Shown here one piece after another: positions 1-9,800 of a DNA stretch of 64,000 nucleotides. The notes beneath the pieces are model-generated. The model did not search any database and was not told the origin of the DNA. It worked only from the letters and a program-made list of their open reading frames with translations. Positions within the stretch are counted from its first letter, which is position 1. Each line of letters starts with the position of its first letter. The DNA lies in contig NZ_MDHN01000008.1 in NCBI RefSeq assembly GCF_001757105.1, forward strand, positions 1-64,000, given 5' to 3'. Made by a program: the position numbers and the translations under genes. The DNA comes from Alteromonas confluentis. GTDB lineage: Bacteria; Pseudomonadota; Gammaproteobacteria; Enterobacterales; Alteromonadaceae.

Positions 1-807
1 ATCATAGAAAGCATTAAACGGCGGGTGCGTGATGGTAGCGTGCTGCGCTTAATCAGCCAGTTCTTAACAAGTGGGGTGATGGTTGAAGGCCATTGGCAGC
101 AGACAGACACAGGGAGTCCGCAAGGTGGGGTAATCAGCCCCTTGATAGCGAACATCTATCTGGATGCGTTTGATAAGGAGATGATGCAACGTGGCCACCG
201 CATAGTGCGCTACGCTGATGATATTCTTATCTTGTGTCGCAGTCGTTCAGCGGCAGAGAATGCGCAACGACAAGCGACCCAAATCCTTGAAGGTAAACTG
301 AAGCTGACCGTGAACACAGAGAAAACCCACATCACACACAGTGATGCGGGTGTCAGGTTCCTTGGTGTGGAAATCGGGACGAAATATACCCGAATCCAAG
401 CGAAGAAACTGGCATTGTTCAAAATGAAGCTAAAGGAGATGACAAAACGCAACGGGGGAAAACCGTTGTCACATGTCATCAACAGACTGAATCCACTGCT
501 AAGAGGGTTCAGCCAGTACTTCAGGATTGCCAATGCCAGCAGGGCATTCAAGCAAATCGCGAGTTGGCTGAGACGCAGACTGCGCAGTGTTCAACTGAAG
601 TTATGGAAAAAGGCGAGCCGCCTGCATCGCTGGCTACGACAGCGGGGCTACAAAGGCAAGTTCGCGTCCATGAGCATGACGAGTTGGCGCAGCGCAAGAA
701 GCCCACTGGCAAGCTACGCGATGCCAAACAGCTGGTTTAACGAACTTGGACTGGTGAATCTGGAAGACGTTAGAACGGGAAATGTGCCCAGCAATTACGC
801 TGGATAA
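1..807 (+). CDS. ltrA: Group II intron reverse transcriptase/maturase, 5'-truncated by window edge
   Basis: The reading frame is open from base 1, so the N-terminus lies outside the window; the GTG at 25 is internal. Visible are the late reverse-transcriptase blocks: GSPQGGVISPLIANIYLD, then the catalytic YADD in VRYADDILILC, then the maturase/thumb region with FLGVEIG and many basic residues. No HNH endonuclease zinc motif follows; the protein ends in ordinary sequence just before the ribozyme 3' domains. In this family the protein assists splicing of its host intron and copies it into new DNA sites. The downstream domain V/VI structure shows that the 3' half of the intron is intact. Identification is sure; the intron class is not. 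Confidence 0.95.
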   Translation: MIESIKRRVRDGSVLRLISQFLTSGVMVEGHWQQTDTGSPQGGVISPLIANIYLDAFDKEMMQRGHRIVRYADDILILCRSRSAAENAQRQATQILEGKLKLTVNTEKTHITHSDAGVRFLGVEIGTKYTRIQAKKLALFKMKLKEMTKRNGGKPLSHVINRLNPLLRGFSQYFRIANASRAFKQIASWLRRRLRSVQLKLWKKASRLHRWLRQRGYKGKFASMSMTSWRSARSPLASYAMPNSWFNELGLVNLEDVRTGNVPSNYAG

Positions 808-816
808 ACTGTACAG

Positions 817-882
817 GAGCCGTATACGAGGCCCGTACGTACGGTTCTGTGAGAGGGATGAGGCGGTGATGCCTCACCCTAC
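817..882 (+). ncRNA. Group II intron ribozyme domains V and VI, 3' intron end
   Basis: Bases 817-847 form the short domain V hairpin beginning GAGCCGTAT and closing with ACGGTTC, the catalytic heart of group II introns. Bases 853-882 form a second hairpin (GGGATGAGGC / GCCTCACCCT) with an unpaired A at 876, seven nucleotides before a terminal TAC; that fits the branch-point adenosine of domain VI and puts the 3' splice site near 882. It lies 10 bp after the maturase stop, the normal arrangement. Confidence 0.85.
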
Positions 883-1326
883 TCGATGTTTTCAGAATCT
901 AGAATAAATATTATTAATTGTTTTAAAAGTGTTATCAGAATGATTCTCTAAAAATTATCAATAAGAGCTTTGTCTTGGTCTACATTGATTAATAAACTAT
1001 TAAGTAACATTTAATCCCTTCGGAAGAATCAAGTTATAAAGTTAGATGAAAATTATAAGTGTATGAATATATATGTTTTTAATGATATTTCATTTGGATT
1101 TAATAAACTTTTCCTAGTCGGTAAATAATCTAAAAGCAAAAAAGATTAAAAAAGTTAAAGTGCGTTTTTTCTGAGGTAGAAATGCTTTTTTGATTTTATT
1201 TTGCTCGATCTTTACATTGCTGATTGACAATTAAAAATGCCAGCGATAATTATAAATGTGTGAACCTGGACACAAAATAAAAATAATAAAAAGCAAAAGT
1301 TAATAAATAACTACAGGGAAATAATA
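883..1326. other. AT-rich intergenic region downstream of the intron
   Basis: No convincing gene is seen here. The stretch is clearly more AT-rich than its surroundings and holds the 5' region of the Oar-like receptor gene. At 935-949 there is a dyad (core GAATGATTC) that loosely resembles a Fur half-site array, but it is about 380 bp from the start codon. The ribosome site for the next gene is a purine stretch (ACAGGGAAAT) just before 1327. Confidence 0.5.
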
Positions 1327-4275
1327 ATGAAACACAGAAAAACACTCGTGGCAGCAAGTGTTGCAAGCTTGTTGGCATTATCAAGCCAGGTTTATGCAGC
1401 AGGTGGTACATTAAAAATTCAGGTGACGAATTCAGATGGCTTACCTGTAGCAGGTGCAACCGTATCGGTTAAATCTCCTGACACACTTACATCAAGAACC
1501 GCGACGACAGACGAGAATGGTTTACTTCGCGTTGCTGCGTTAGACCCCGCACGCAACTATACAATCTCAATTGAAGAGGATGGTTACCTCACCGTCAATA
1601 AAGAGAATGTCATCGTTGTTTCGGATAAGGTTTTCGAACTCGATTATATCCTTGCCACCTCCGAGCAAGACTATGAAAAAATTGCCGTAACCGGCAGCAG
1701 GACGGCTACCTATATCGATACCACGTCATCTACGGTTGGTATGGATATTACGTTAGATCTGACCGAATCGTTACCTACCGGTCGTGATTATCAAAGCTAT
1801 CTCCAACTTGCACCCGGTACCAAGCCTTCAGCTTCTGGTAACCCATCGTCTAAATCGGGTGTGAACTATTCCGATATTGGGGGAACGATAGGAAGCTCCA
1901 GCGATAACGTTTACTATCTCGACGGCATCGATACCACGGATGCGAACTCAGGTGGCTTCGGTTCGAATATCAACTCAGAAATTATTCAGGAACAGCGGGT
2001 ACTCACCGGCGGTATTCCTGCAAAGTATGCGGGTGGTACCGGTCTGGTTTCTATCGTAAATACCAAGTCTGGCGGTAATGAATTCAGTGGTTCGGTGAAC
2101 TATTATCTGCAGAACGACAGCCTGGTAGGTGACAACGATCACACAGAAGGTGCGCAATTCTCAACATACGATACGGCCGTTACCCTCGGTGGTCCGATTA
2201 TCAAAGATGAACTGTGGTTTTTTGCCTCCTATCAAAAGAAAAATCGACAAGACGATTTGTATACCGAGGACGGTATTTTCGCTCGTTCAGTAGAAGAAGA
2301 TTCTGATTTGGGCTTTTTTAAGCTCACATGGCAAGCCTCCGATCGCGATATGCTGGAAGTTTCCTGGTTTAACGATCCGCGAGAAGTCTCCGGTTCGAGC
2401 GATCCTAATGTATTAAACAACCGCGACTCTTCAAATAAATACGGCGGTGACAACTACAAAATTGAATACTCTCACTCATGGGATGATTTGATTGTTTCGT
2501 TAAAGGCATCAAAACATGAAAAAGAGAGCTCCGTTAACGCCGCGTATACTGACACCCGAAATGATATCGCTTATCTGAATTACGATGCTACCCAGGAAGA
2601 AACGGACCAGGGTGGGCTGGGAACCAACAACGAGCAGCATCGTAATCGAGAACAATACAACGCTGATCTTACTTACTATTACGACACTTCCTATGGCCTG
2701 CACACCATCGAAGCCGGTTATGGTTTAGTAAAAAATACCCTGGAGCAAGACTCGACTTATACAGGTGATGGTCAGTACACTTCAATTGGCGCAAACAGCG
2801 CTGGTGCCACGCTGGGAAGCTACACTTCAGGTATTGGGTGGCAGGGGACTATCGACCTTTCCGAAGGCGACTACGCACGCATCATCGAAAACATGGAAGG
2901 TTCAGCTGATTACAGCTATTACCAGGGACTGCTCGACTCAGACGGCACTGGCGTTATTTCTTCTGACGAGCTGGCGAGTTTGGTATTCAATAGTACGGCA
3001 GGCAACCCCACCGGCGATGTTAATGTTTATCGTATAATCATGACGCAAACAGCACCGGTAGAAATGAGAAGTGAAGGGCAAACGGCATACGTTCAAGACA
3101 CGCTTACATTGGATCAGCTATCTATTACCGCCGGTATTCGTGCTGAAAAGTGGGAACACTATGGGTCTAACGATGCCAAGATTGCCACTTTCGACTGGGA
3201 AATCGCACCGCGTCTAAGCTTGTCTTATGACTTGTTCGGTGATGGCGCCAGCAAGGTATTTGGTTTTTACGGTCGTTACTACGATCCTGTTCGTACCAAC
3301 ATGACAAATTTTGCTGGTAACGTGACAGGGCCGGTTCGTGAAGAGCAAATCTATGCGGGCGACCGTTGGTTAACATTCCGTACCCGTGGGGGCGAGAGTG
3401 GTCAGGATGCGTTTTTCGCGCCAACCACAAAAACACCTTATACCGACGAGTACATGATTGGTTATGCTACTGCGCTTAACGAAGAGTACGCAGTCGAAGT
3501 AACCTACACTGAACGTAAAACACGTGATATCCTCGAAGACTACGACCTGGGCGTATATACACAGGATCTTGCGGGTACGTCGCTGGAACTGCCATTGTCT
3601 TACTTCGGTTACGATGAAATTCCTGAATCTAACTACGTTATTGCCACATTAGAAGGCGGTGAGCGCGATTATAAGGGTTATGAAATTTCTTTCCGACGTA
3701 ATCGTATTGATAACTGGCAGGCTTATGCGTCATTGACCTACAACGATGCAGCGGGTAACACCAATTCAGACAGTAATGCTGACTTACAGGGTGACTTAAT
3801 CTGGATGGACCCTCGTGCGCCGGGCATGTATGGTGATCAGCCGGGTAATATTGAGTACCTGTTCAAAGCTTATGGTACTTACTATTTCGACAATGGTATT
3901 GAAGTCGGGGCAGTGTATAACTGGAATTCAGGTTTCACCTACAGTGCCACTTCTCTTTTGTACAGCCGTCATGTCCCTTTACGTGTAGATGAAGCTTATG
4001 ACTTTGGTGGTTACAGCGACCGCTGGGCGCAAGAAGGCGTCGTGGGTAGTCAGGAAAGTGACTCGTACGGTACCTTGGATGTTCGGGTGAAATACACTTA
4101 TGAATTTGATTTTGCCAAAGCAGAATTCTTCCTGGATATCTTTAACGTGCTTGACGACCAAGCGGGCATTCAACAAATGGACGTTGTGGCCGGAGATTTA
4201 GGGTATGAGTTCGGTGAAGATATCGACTGGGTAGAGCCTAGACGTTTCTATCTGGGCGCTCGTCTTACCTTCTGA
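1327..4275 (+). CDS. Oar-like TonB-dependent receptor with N-terminal carboxypeptidase-regulatory domain
   Basis: A 982-residue outer-membrane protein. Residues 1-25 are a signal peptide (MKHRKTLVAASVASLLALSS...YAA). Residues about 27-105 form a CarboxypepD_reg-like beta sandwich (LKIQVTNSDGLPVAGATVSV, DENGLLRV). A plug domain follows (YEKIAVTGSR, NVYYLDGIDTTD), then a long beta-barrel ending in the aromatic RFYLGARLTF typical of Omp85-inserted barrels. This architecture matches the Oar/OmpA-related receptors common in Alteromonadales and Xanthomonadales. The ligand cannot be read from sequence; peptides or complex glycans are usual suggestions. It stands alone, with an intrinsic terminator 30 bp downstream, and no linked catabolic gene points to a substrate. 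Confidence 0.9.
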   Translation: MKHRKTLVAASVASLLALSSQVYAAGGTLKIQVTNSDGLPVAGATVSVKSPDTLTSRTATTDENGLLRVAALDPARNYTISIEEDGYLTVNKENVIVVSDKVFELDYILATSEQDYEKIAVTGSRTATYIDTTSSTVGMDITLDLTESLPTGRDYQSYLQLAPGTKPSASGNPSSKSGVNYSDIGGTIGSSSDNVYYLDGIDTTDANSGGFGSNINSEIIQEQRVLTGGIPAKYAGGTGLVSIVNTKSGGNEFSGSVNYYLQNDSLVGDNDHTEGAQFSTYDTAVTLGGPIIKDELWFFASYQKKNRQDDLYTEDGIFARSVEEDSDLGFFKLTWQASDRDMLEVSWFNDPREVSGSSDPNVLNNRDSSNKYGGDNYKIEYSHSWDDLIVSLKASKHEKESSVNAAYTDTRNDIAYLNYDATQEETDQGGLGTNNEQHRNREQYNADLTYYYDTSYGLHTIEAGYGLVKNTLEQDSTYTGDGQYTSIGANSAGATLGSYTSGIGWQGTIDLSEGDYARIIENMEGSADYSYYQGLLDSDGTGVISSDELASLVFNSTAGNPTGDVNVYRIIMTQTAPVEMRSEGQTAYVQDTLTLDQLSITAGIRAEKWEHYGSNDAKIATFDWEIAPRLSLSYDLFGDGASKVFGFYGRYYDPVRTNMTNFAGNVTGPVREEQIYAGDRWLTFRTRGGESGQDAFFAPTTKTPYTDEYMIGYATALNEEYAVEVTYTERKTRDILEDYDLGVYTQDLAGTSLELPLSYFGYDEIPESNYVIATLEGGERDYKGYEISFRRNRIDNWQAYASLTYNDAAGNTNSDSNADLQGDLIWMDPRAPGMYGDQPGNIEYLFKAYGTYYFDNGIEVGAVYNWNSGFTYSATSLLYSRHVPLRVDEAYDFGGYSDRWAQEGVVGSQESDSYGTLDVRVKYTYEFDFAKAEFFLDIFNVLDDQAGIQQMDVVAGDLGYEFGEDIDWVEPRRFYLGARLTF

Positions 4276-4306
4276 TCGATAAAGACTTTTTATCTGACAA
4301 CGTTGG

Positions 4307-4338
4307 AAGCCGGTTGTGAGTATTACGACCGGCTTTTT
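4307..4338 (+). terminator. Intrinsic terminator after Oar-like receptor
   Basis: An 8-bp perfect stem AAGCCGGT (4307-4314) / ACCGGCTT (4328-4335) is followed by a T run. It lies 31 bp past the receptor stop codon and before the convergent elaA gene. Confidence 0.85.
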
Positions 4339-4364
4339 CTATGCTGTGATCAAACCTTCAACCT

Positions 4365-4817
4365 TCACTTCGTCAATATCATATCAATATGCGGAATACC
4401 ATCTTCCAGATACATGGTGGACGTGGCTTCGAAACCATACTTTTTATAATAGGCGGCGAGATATTCCTGAGCGCCGATTTCAATGCTTAATCCCGGCCAT
4501 GTTTGCTTGCATACTTCAAGGGCTTTACTGATTAGTTCGTGCCCCAGTCCATTTCCGCGATGACGGGCTACCGTTAATACACGTCCAATACTCACCGAGG
4601 GAAAGCTCAATCCTGGCGGCAACAAACGGGCGTAAGCGGCTATCTCATTGTTGGCAAAACCCACAAGATGAATTGTATCGGGATGGATATCTTTTTCATC
4701 CAGCTCCGGGTACGGGCAACTTTGTTCCACCACAAAGACATCAACCCGTTCTTTCATAATGTTAAAGAGCTGACGTGTAGATAAGTCTGAAAAATGAATG
4801 GCTTGCCAAGTAAGCAT
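4365..4817 (-). CDS. elaA: ElaA-family GNAT acetyltransferase
   Basis: A 150-residue protein collinear with E. coli ElaA: N-terminal W-x-x-x-H-x-S-x-L-S, then FVVEQSCPYPELDEKD, the acetyl-CoA binding segment IGRVLTVARHRGNGLGHELI, and the C-terminal GAQEYLAAYYKKYGF and EDGIPHIDM. The R-H-R-G-N-G-L-G stretch is the pyrophosphate-binding loop of GNAT enzymes. The substrate of ElaA is not firmly known; an amine or peptide N-acetyl acceptor is expected. The ATG at 4817 gives the family-typical length. It is transcribed alone, convergent with the Oar-like receptor gene. Confidence 0.9.
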   Translation of the reverse strand: MLTWQAIHFSDLSTRQLFNIMKERVDVFVVEQSCPYPELDEKDIHPDTIHLVGFANNEIAAYARLLPPGLSFPSVSIGRVLTVARHRGNGLGHELISKALEVCKQTWPGLSIEIGAQEYLAAYYKKYGFEATSTMYLEDGIPHIDMILTK

Positions 4818-5021
4818 TACTTTAAACCTGTGACGAATGTTGCAGTGACTGTAACAGTCTTTAATCGGCGCGTCACCATCATCCAGGCCTGTAAATACTG
4901 GCGATTTCGCGCTGCTCTGCTAGGTTTTATTGGTAATCCTGTCTCGTAATGAACGCGTAAATTCACTGTCAATGAGGCTTTGTTGATGGCGCTAAGCGAT
5001 ATACCGAATGGAAAGTAAAAG

Positions 5022-6632
5022 ATGAGTGATCAGAGTGGGTTTGAAACTGTATTCAGAGACTCCATGGACGGGCTGGCAATTCTTAAAAACGACATTTTTG
5101 TCGATTGTAATCAATCAATGCTGAATATCGTTGGCGCAACACGGCCTGAACAATTTGTTGGTCAAACGCCTGCGGAGTTCTCCCCGCCATTTCAACCCGA
5201 CGGCATGCCATCTGCTGAAAAAGCAGAAATAATGATTAGTCAATGTATCGAATTAGGATGTACCCGCTTCGAGTGGGTGCATATAAAAGTTGATGGTACG
5301 GAGTTCTGGGCTGATGTGCTACTGACAAAAATGACGCTGGATGGTGAAGATGTGATTCATACCAGTTGGCGGGATATTTCCGAGAAGAAGTTGCTCGAAC
5401 TCGAAACGCACAAGCAAAAGCTCACCTTCGAAACCCTGTTTAATGATTCATTAGATGGCTTGTGCCTGTTAACCAAAGAAGCCTACATCGATTGTAATCC
5501 GGCCTTTGTCGAGCTGTTTGGTTTCAAGGAGAAAAGCGAAGTCATTGGCATTACGCCCATCGATATTTCTCCTGAATACCAGCCCGATGGTCAAACATCA
5601 CTGAACAAAGCGACGACAATTATCCAGACCGCTTTCTCAGAAGGGAAGATACGTTTTGAGTGGATGCATCAGAAGCTAGACGGCACTGAGTTCTGGTGTG
5701 AAATTGTGTTGTTTAAGATCACGGTTGAAGATCAGGAAGTACTCTATGCGAGTACCCGGGATATTTCAGAGAAGAAGGAACTGGAAATTGCGCTTCAACG
5801 GAGCTTCGATGAAGTAAAAACATCAAACCACGAACTGGAAGATATGCTGGAAAACCTGCAGCAGACACAGGAGAAGCTGGTTGAATCGGAAAAAATGGCA
5901 AGTTTGGGATCGCTGGTAGCCGGCGTCGCCCATGAAATTAACACCCCGGTGGGAATCGCGCTAACCGGCACAACACAACTCATGGAGGAAAGCCGGGATA
6001 TCGCACAGCGGTACGAGGAAGGGGCCATCACGGAGGACGACTTCGAGGAATTCCTTTCAATGGCTAACGAGCTTTCGGAATTGGTAAAGAAGAACCTGCA
6101 GCGCACGGCACAGTTAGTGAAAAGCTTTAAGCAGGTTGCCGTAGACCAAACATCGGAAGAAGATCGGGAGATTAACTTTAAGGTGTATTGTGAAGAGGTG
6201 ATTTCAAGCTTGGCTTCCGTTATCAGAAAAGGCCAAGCCGAGGTGTCGCTGGATTGCCCAGATGACATTCAAATCATGACTAACCCCGGCTTACTCGCAC
6301 AAGTGTTAACTAACTTGATTGTTAACTCCATCAATCACGGGTTTAGCGAAGGTACTGGCGGCAGCATCTATCTGCAAGTTCGTGAGCACGAAGAAGGTGA
6401 AATTTCGATCTTATATAAAGATGACGGCAAAGGCATCAGCAAAGAAAATTTGCAGAAAATATTCGACCCGTTTTTTACCACTAATCGTGGAAAGGGCGGT
6501 ACGGGGTTAGGGCTCAACATCACTTATAACATCATTACCAGCGCCCTCGGTGGCAGTATTAAATGTACCAGTGTTGAAGGAGAAGGGGTGGAGTTTGCCA
6601 TTAAATTCCGTGCGAAGAACACAGCTTATTAG
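5022..6632 (+). CDS. Soluble PAS-PAS sensor histidine kinase
   Basis: A 536-residue protein with no membrane segments. Two homologous PAS domains (about 8-125 and 135-255) share the near-identical signature FDDSxDGL...C(N)...SP.(Y/F)QPDG...EW.H.K.DGTEFW and each ends in RDISEKK, so they arose by duplication. A coiled coil follows (about 255-295), then the kinase dimerisation box MASLGSLVAGVAHEINTP with phospho-acceptor His304, the N box QVLTNLIVNSINHGF, the G1 box DDGKGI and the G2 box GTGLGLNITYNII. The layout is that of HWE/NtrB-like soluble kinases. No response regulator is adjacent, so its partner is elsewhere, possibly the following chemotaxis/c-di-GMP proteins. What the PAS domains sense is unknown. 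Confidence 0.9.
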   Translation: MSDQSGFETVFRDSMDGLAILKNDIFVDCNQSMLNIVGATRPEQFVGQTPAEFSPPFQPDGMPSAEKAEIMISQCIELGCTRFEWVHIKVDGTEFWADVLLTKMTLDGEDVIHTSWRDISEKKLLELETHKQKLTFETLFNDSLDGLCLLTKEAYIDCNPAFVELFGFKEKSEVIGITPIDISPEYQPDGQTSLNKATTIIQTAFSEGKIRFEWMHQKLDGTEFWCEIVLFKITVEDQEVLYASTRDISEKKELEIALQRSFDEVKTSNHELEDMLENLQQTQEKLVESEKMASLGSLVAGVAHEINTPVGIALTGTTQLMEESRDIAQRYEEGAITEDDFEEFLSMANELSELVKKNLQRTAQLVKSFKQVAVDQTSEEDREINFKVYCEEVISSLASVIRKGQAEVSLDCPDDIQIMTNPGLLAQVLTNLIVNSINHGFSEGTGGSIYLQVREHEEGEISILYKDDGKGISKENLQKIFDPFFTTNRGKGGTGLGLNITYNIITSALGGSIKCTSVEGEGVEFAIKFRAKNTAY

Positions 6633-6805
6633 TGAAATGTTACTAAATTTCGTATATTGAGTACGATAAATGAGTGGCGATGCAAACCGTCGTATAGCAT
6701 AGTATAAATTCAACATTCTCGTTGAAATTAGGAATATAAAAATTCTAATCAAAATCAAACGGAGAGGGTGACTGTTTAAACGTGCAGTTACTGAGGGAGA
6801 CAGTA

Positions 6806-9800
6806 ATGGTTCACGATACCAGCTTACCTTTTATCGCTGGCATAGGCTCTTCAGCGGGCGGTATTGAAGCACTTATTGAGCTAGTAAGCAGTATTCCGCC
6901 GGAATTAAATGTATCTTTTATCATTGCCCAACACCTGTCGCCTAACCATAAAAGCCAGATGGCAGAAATCCTGTCTAGAGAAACTCCACTCCCCGTCATT
7001 GAAATCACCGACGGCTGTTGTGTAGAAAAAGGCAAAATCTATATTGCGCCTTCAGGCAATCATATTCGATATCGCAACGGTCATATCTACCTGCAAAATG
7101 AACCCGTACAAATTTCACCAAAGCCATCGGTCAATATATTACTAGAAAGTCTTGCCGATGAAATTGGTGACCATGCCATCGGAATTATTCTCTCCGGAAC
7201 GGGTAGCGACGGCACGCTCGGATTAAAGGCGGTTAAAAGTGTGGGCGGCTTCACCATTGTGCAAGACCCTGACTCGGCGAAATACGATGGCATGCCTTCA
7301 TCCGCTATCTCAGCTATGCCCGTAGACAAAATTGTTTCACCGGATGCGATGGCTAACGAAGTGGCGAATTTCGTTAATAATATCAGTGATGACTTTCTTC
7401 CAACATCGAATGATGAGCGGGAAAAGTTGCTAAACACTATGTTTGAACTGATTCGCGCAGAAACCAAGATAGATTTTGGATTTTATAAACGCTCAACGCT
7501 GTTGCGACGGATTAATCGTCGAGTAATTTACACCAATACGGCAACACTTGAAGCCTATCTTGAGCTCCTCCAAGAGAATAGTGAAGAAATACATGCACTC
7601 TCAAAAGAGCTATTGATATCAGTGACTAATTTCTTCAGAGATAGCACCGCATTCAAAGACATCAAGTACTATATCAGTGAAATAGTCAGAGATAAGAAAA
7701 ATGAAGATAGCATAAGAGTATGGGTGCCGGGCTGTGCTACCGGAGAAGAAGCGTATTCTATCGCTATTTTGTTCATCGACGAATTAAAGAAACAAAATAA
7801 AACCTCAGATTTAAGAGTTTTTGCTACCGATATTGATGATCAGGCGTTACAAATTGCCAGAAAAGGGTGTTACAGCGCACATGCTGTTAATGCAGTAGAC
7901 AACGATATTCTGGAAAAGTACTTTCACTATAGTAGCAACACGTATACCGCTAAGAAGAAGTTGCGAGAGCGCATTACCTTTTCCAGACAAGACATTACCC
8001 GTGATCCGCCTTTTCTTCATCTTGATATGGTGACGTTTCGCAACGTCATGATTTATTTCAATGTCGATTTACAGGCCCGCGTACTGTCTATCCTAAGGTA
8101 TGCACTCAATACCGGTGGGATCCTATTTTTAGGTAAATCCGAATCAATCGGACTGAAAGATGAGTTGTTCGTGCCTGTAGATCGAAAATCCCGCATATTT
8201 AGAGCCAGTTTAGCGACAGAAAAGCCCAGTTTGCCCAGAATGGGGGCACAGATAGAAAGACAGCCTGCAAAACAGGTGAATGCTGTGGATTACAATAAAG
8301 CCGCACTGATAGAAGCGGCGTTGGTGCTCGCAAGCCCGTGTATGCTCATCAACGAAAATTTTAAGGTGTTACAAAATCACGGCAACATCAAACCGTTTAT
8401 TCATATTCCTGATGGTGCACCAGAATCGAACCTGACTAAGCTTATTGCTCATGCTTTTTCGGCAGAACTGGTTGCAGGCGTTGCAAAAGCAAAACGCACA
8501 GGAGATAAGGTGAAAGGTCACTCTCATGCCATTGAAACTGGCTCTGATGATCAATGGTACATGACAATCATGCCCGTTTACGGTATCGAGTCAGAACGTT
8601 TTCTGGTGCATTTCTCAAAAGGGAAAAATACCACCGATCATCAATTAAATACCCAAAGCGAAGATGTTGGAGAGTTACTTGCTGCCCGCGAGCAATTGCA
8701 AACACTGACAGAAGAAATGGCAGCGTCTGCAGAGGAAATGCAAGCGCTGAATGAAGAAGTGCAGGCCGCCAATGAAGAGTTGCAGGCAAACAACGAAGAG
8801 TTGGAAGCCACGAACGAGGAGCTGCACTCCACCAATGAAGAATTGCTTAGCGTAAATGAAGAAAACGCACGCAAGACTTCAGAGCTTTCTATGATCAATA
8901 TGGAGCTGGAAAGTACCTATAACACGATTGATTTCCCAATTTTTGTTTTCGATACCGAGCTGCGACTTAAACGCAGCAACGATGTGGCGAACCGAAAATA
9001 TCATCTAAATGTGGGTATTTATAAAAAATCTATCCATGACATGAATCTCCCTGATTATTTCACTGACATAGAAAAGCGTATGCGTGAAACACTCAGCGGT
9101 GGCGGGAAAATGAACTTTATCATTCAGCCTGCAATCGACGAAACGTATAACGTGTTTATTACCCCCGTGACTGGTATCGATAATAAATCGAATTGCCTCA
9201 TATTAGCGCTAATTAACAATTCTGAACTTGCGAAAGCGCACAATCGGGTAGAGAAAAGTCAGGAGCAGTTACTGGCTATTATGAATAACTCGTTGTCGCT
9301 GGTGGCATTGAAAGACTCCACCGGTCGCTACGAGTTTGTTAACGCTCGCTTTGAAGAGCTGTTTGGCTTAAATAACGAAGAGGTTATTGGAAAAACCGAC
9401 AAGCAGTTGTTCGATGAGGCGGTAGCTAGAGATCTGCGCGAGCGCGATTTAGAGACTATGCGAACGCTGTTGCCGCGCAAAACTGTTGACGAAGTATTTG
9501 GTCCCAAGGGGAAAGTAATATTAGAAAGCGTGCGCTTTCCGATATTCGATAGCGAAGGGACAATAAAGTCGGTGTGTACTCAGGCGAACGACATTTCCGG
9601 TGCGCGGCATGCCAATGAACAACTTAAACTTGCCGGAAAATTATTTGACCGCGCAGGTGAAGCTATTCTTATTACCGACAGCGATGCAAATATTGTTACT
9701 GCTAATCAAGCTTTTACCGATTTCCTTGGCTATTCAATCAGTGAGCTTTCTGGATTAAATCCTCGCAAGCTAGCTTCCGGACAGCACTCCGACGGGTTCT

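Noticed and set aside
935-949. Fur-like dyad (GAATGATTC core) upstream of the Oar-like receptor
   Set aside because: It is about 380 bp from the start codon, matches the consensus only partly, and the stretch is AT-rich enough for chance matches.
5795-6268. 157-codon open frame antisense to the histidine kinase
   Set aside because: Serine-rich translation of the opposite strand of a coiled-coil and kinase region; no start signals.
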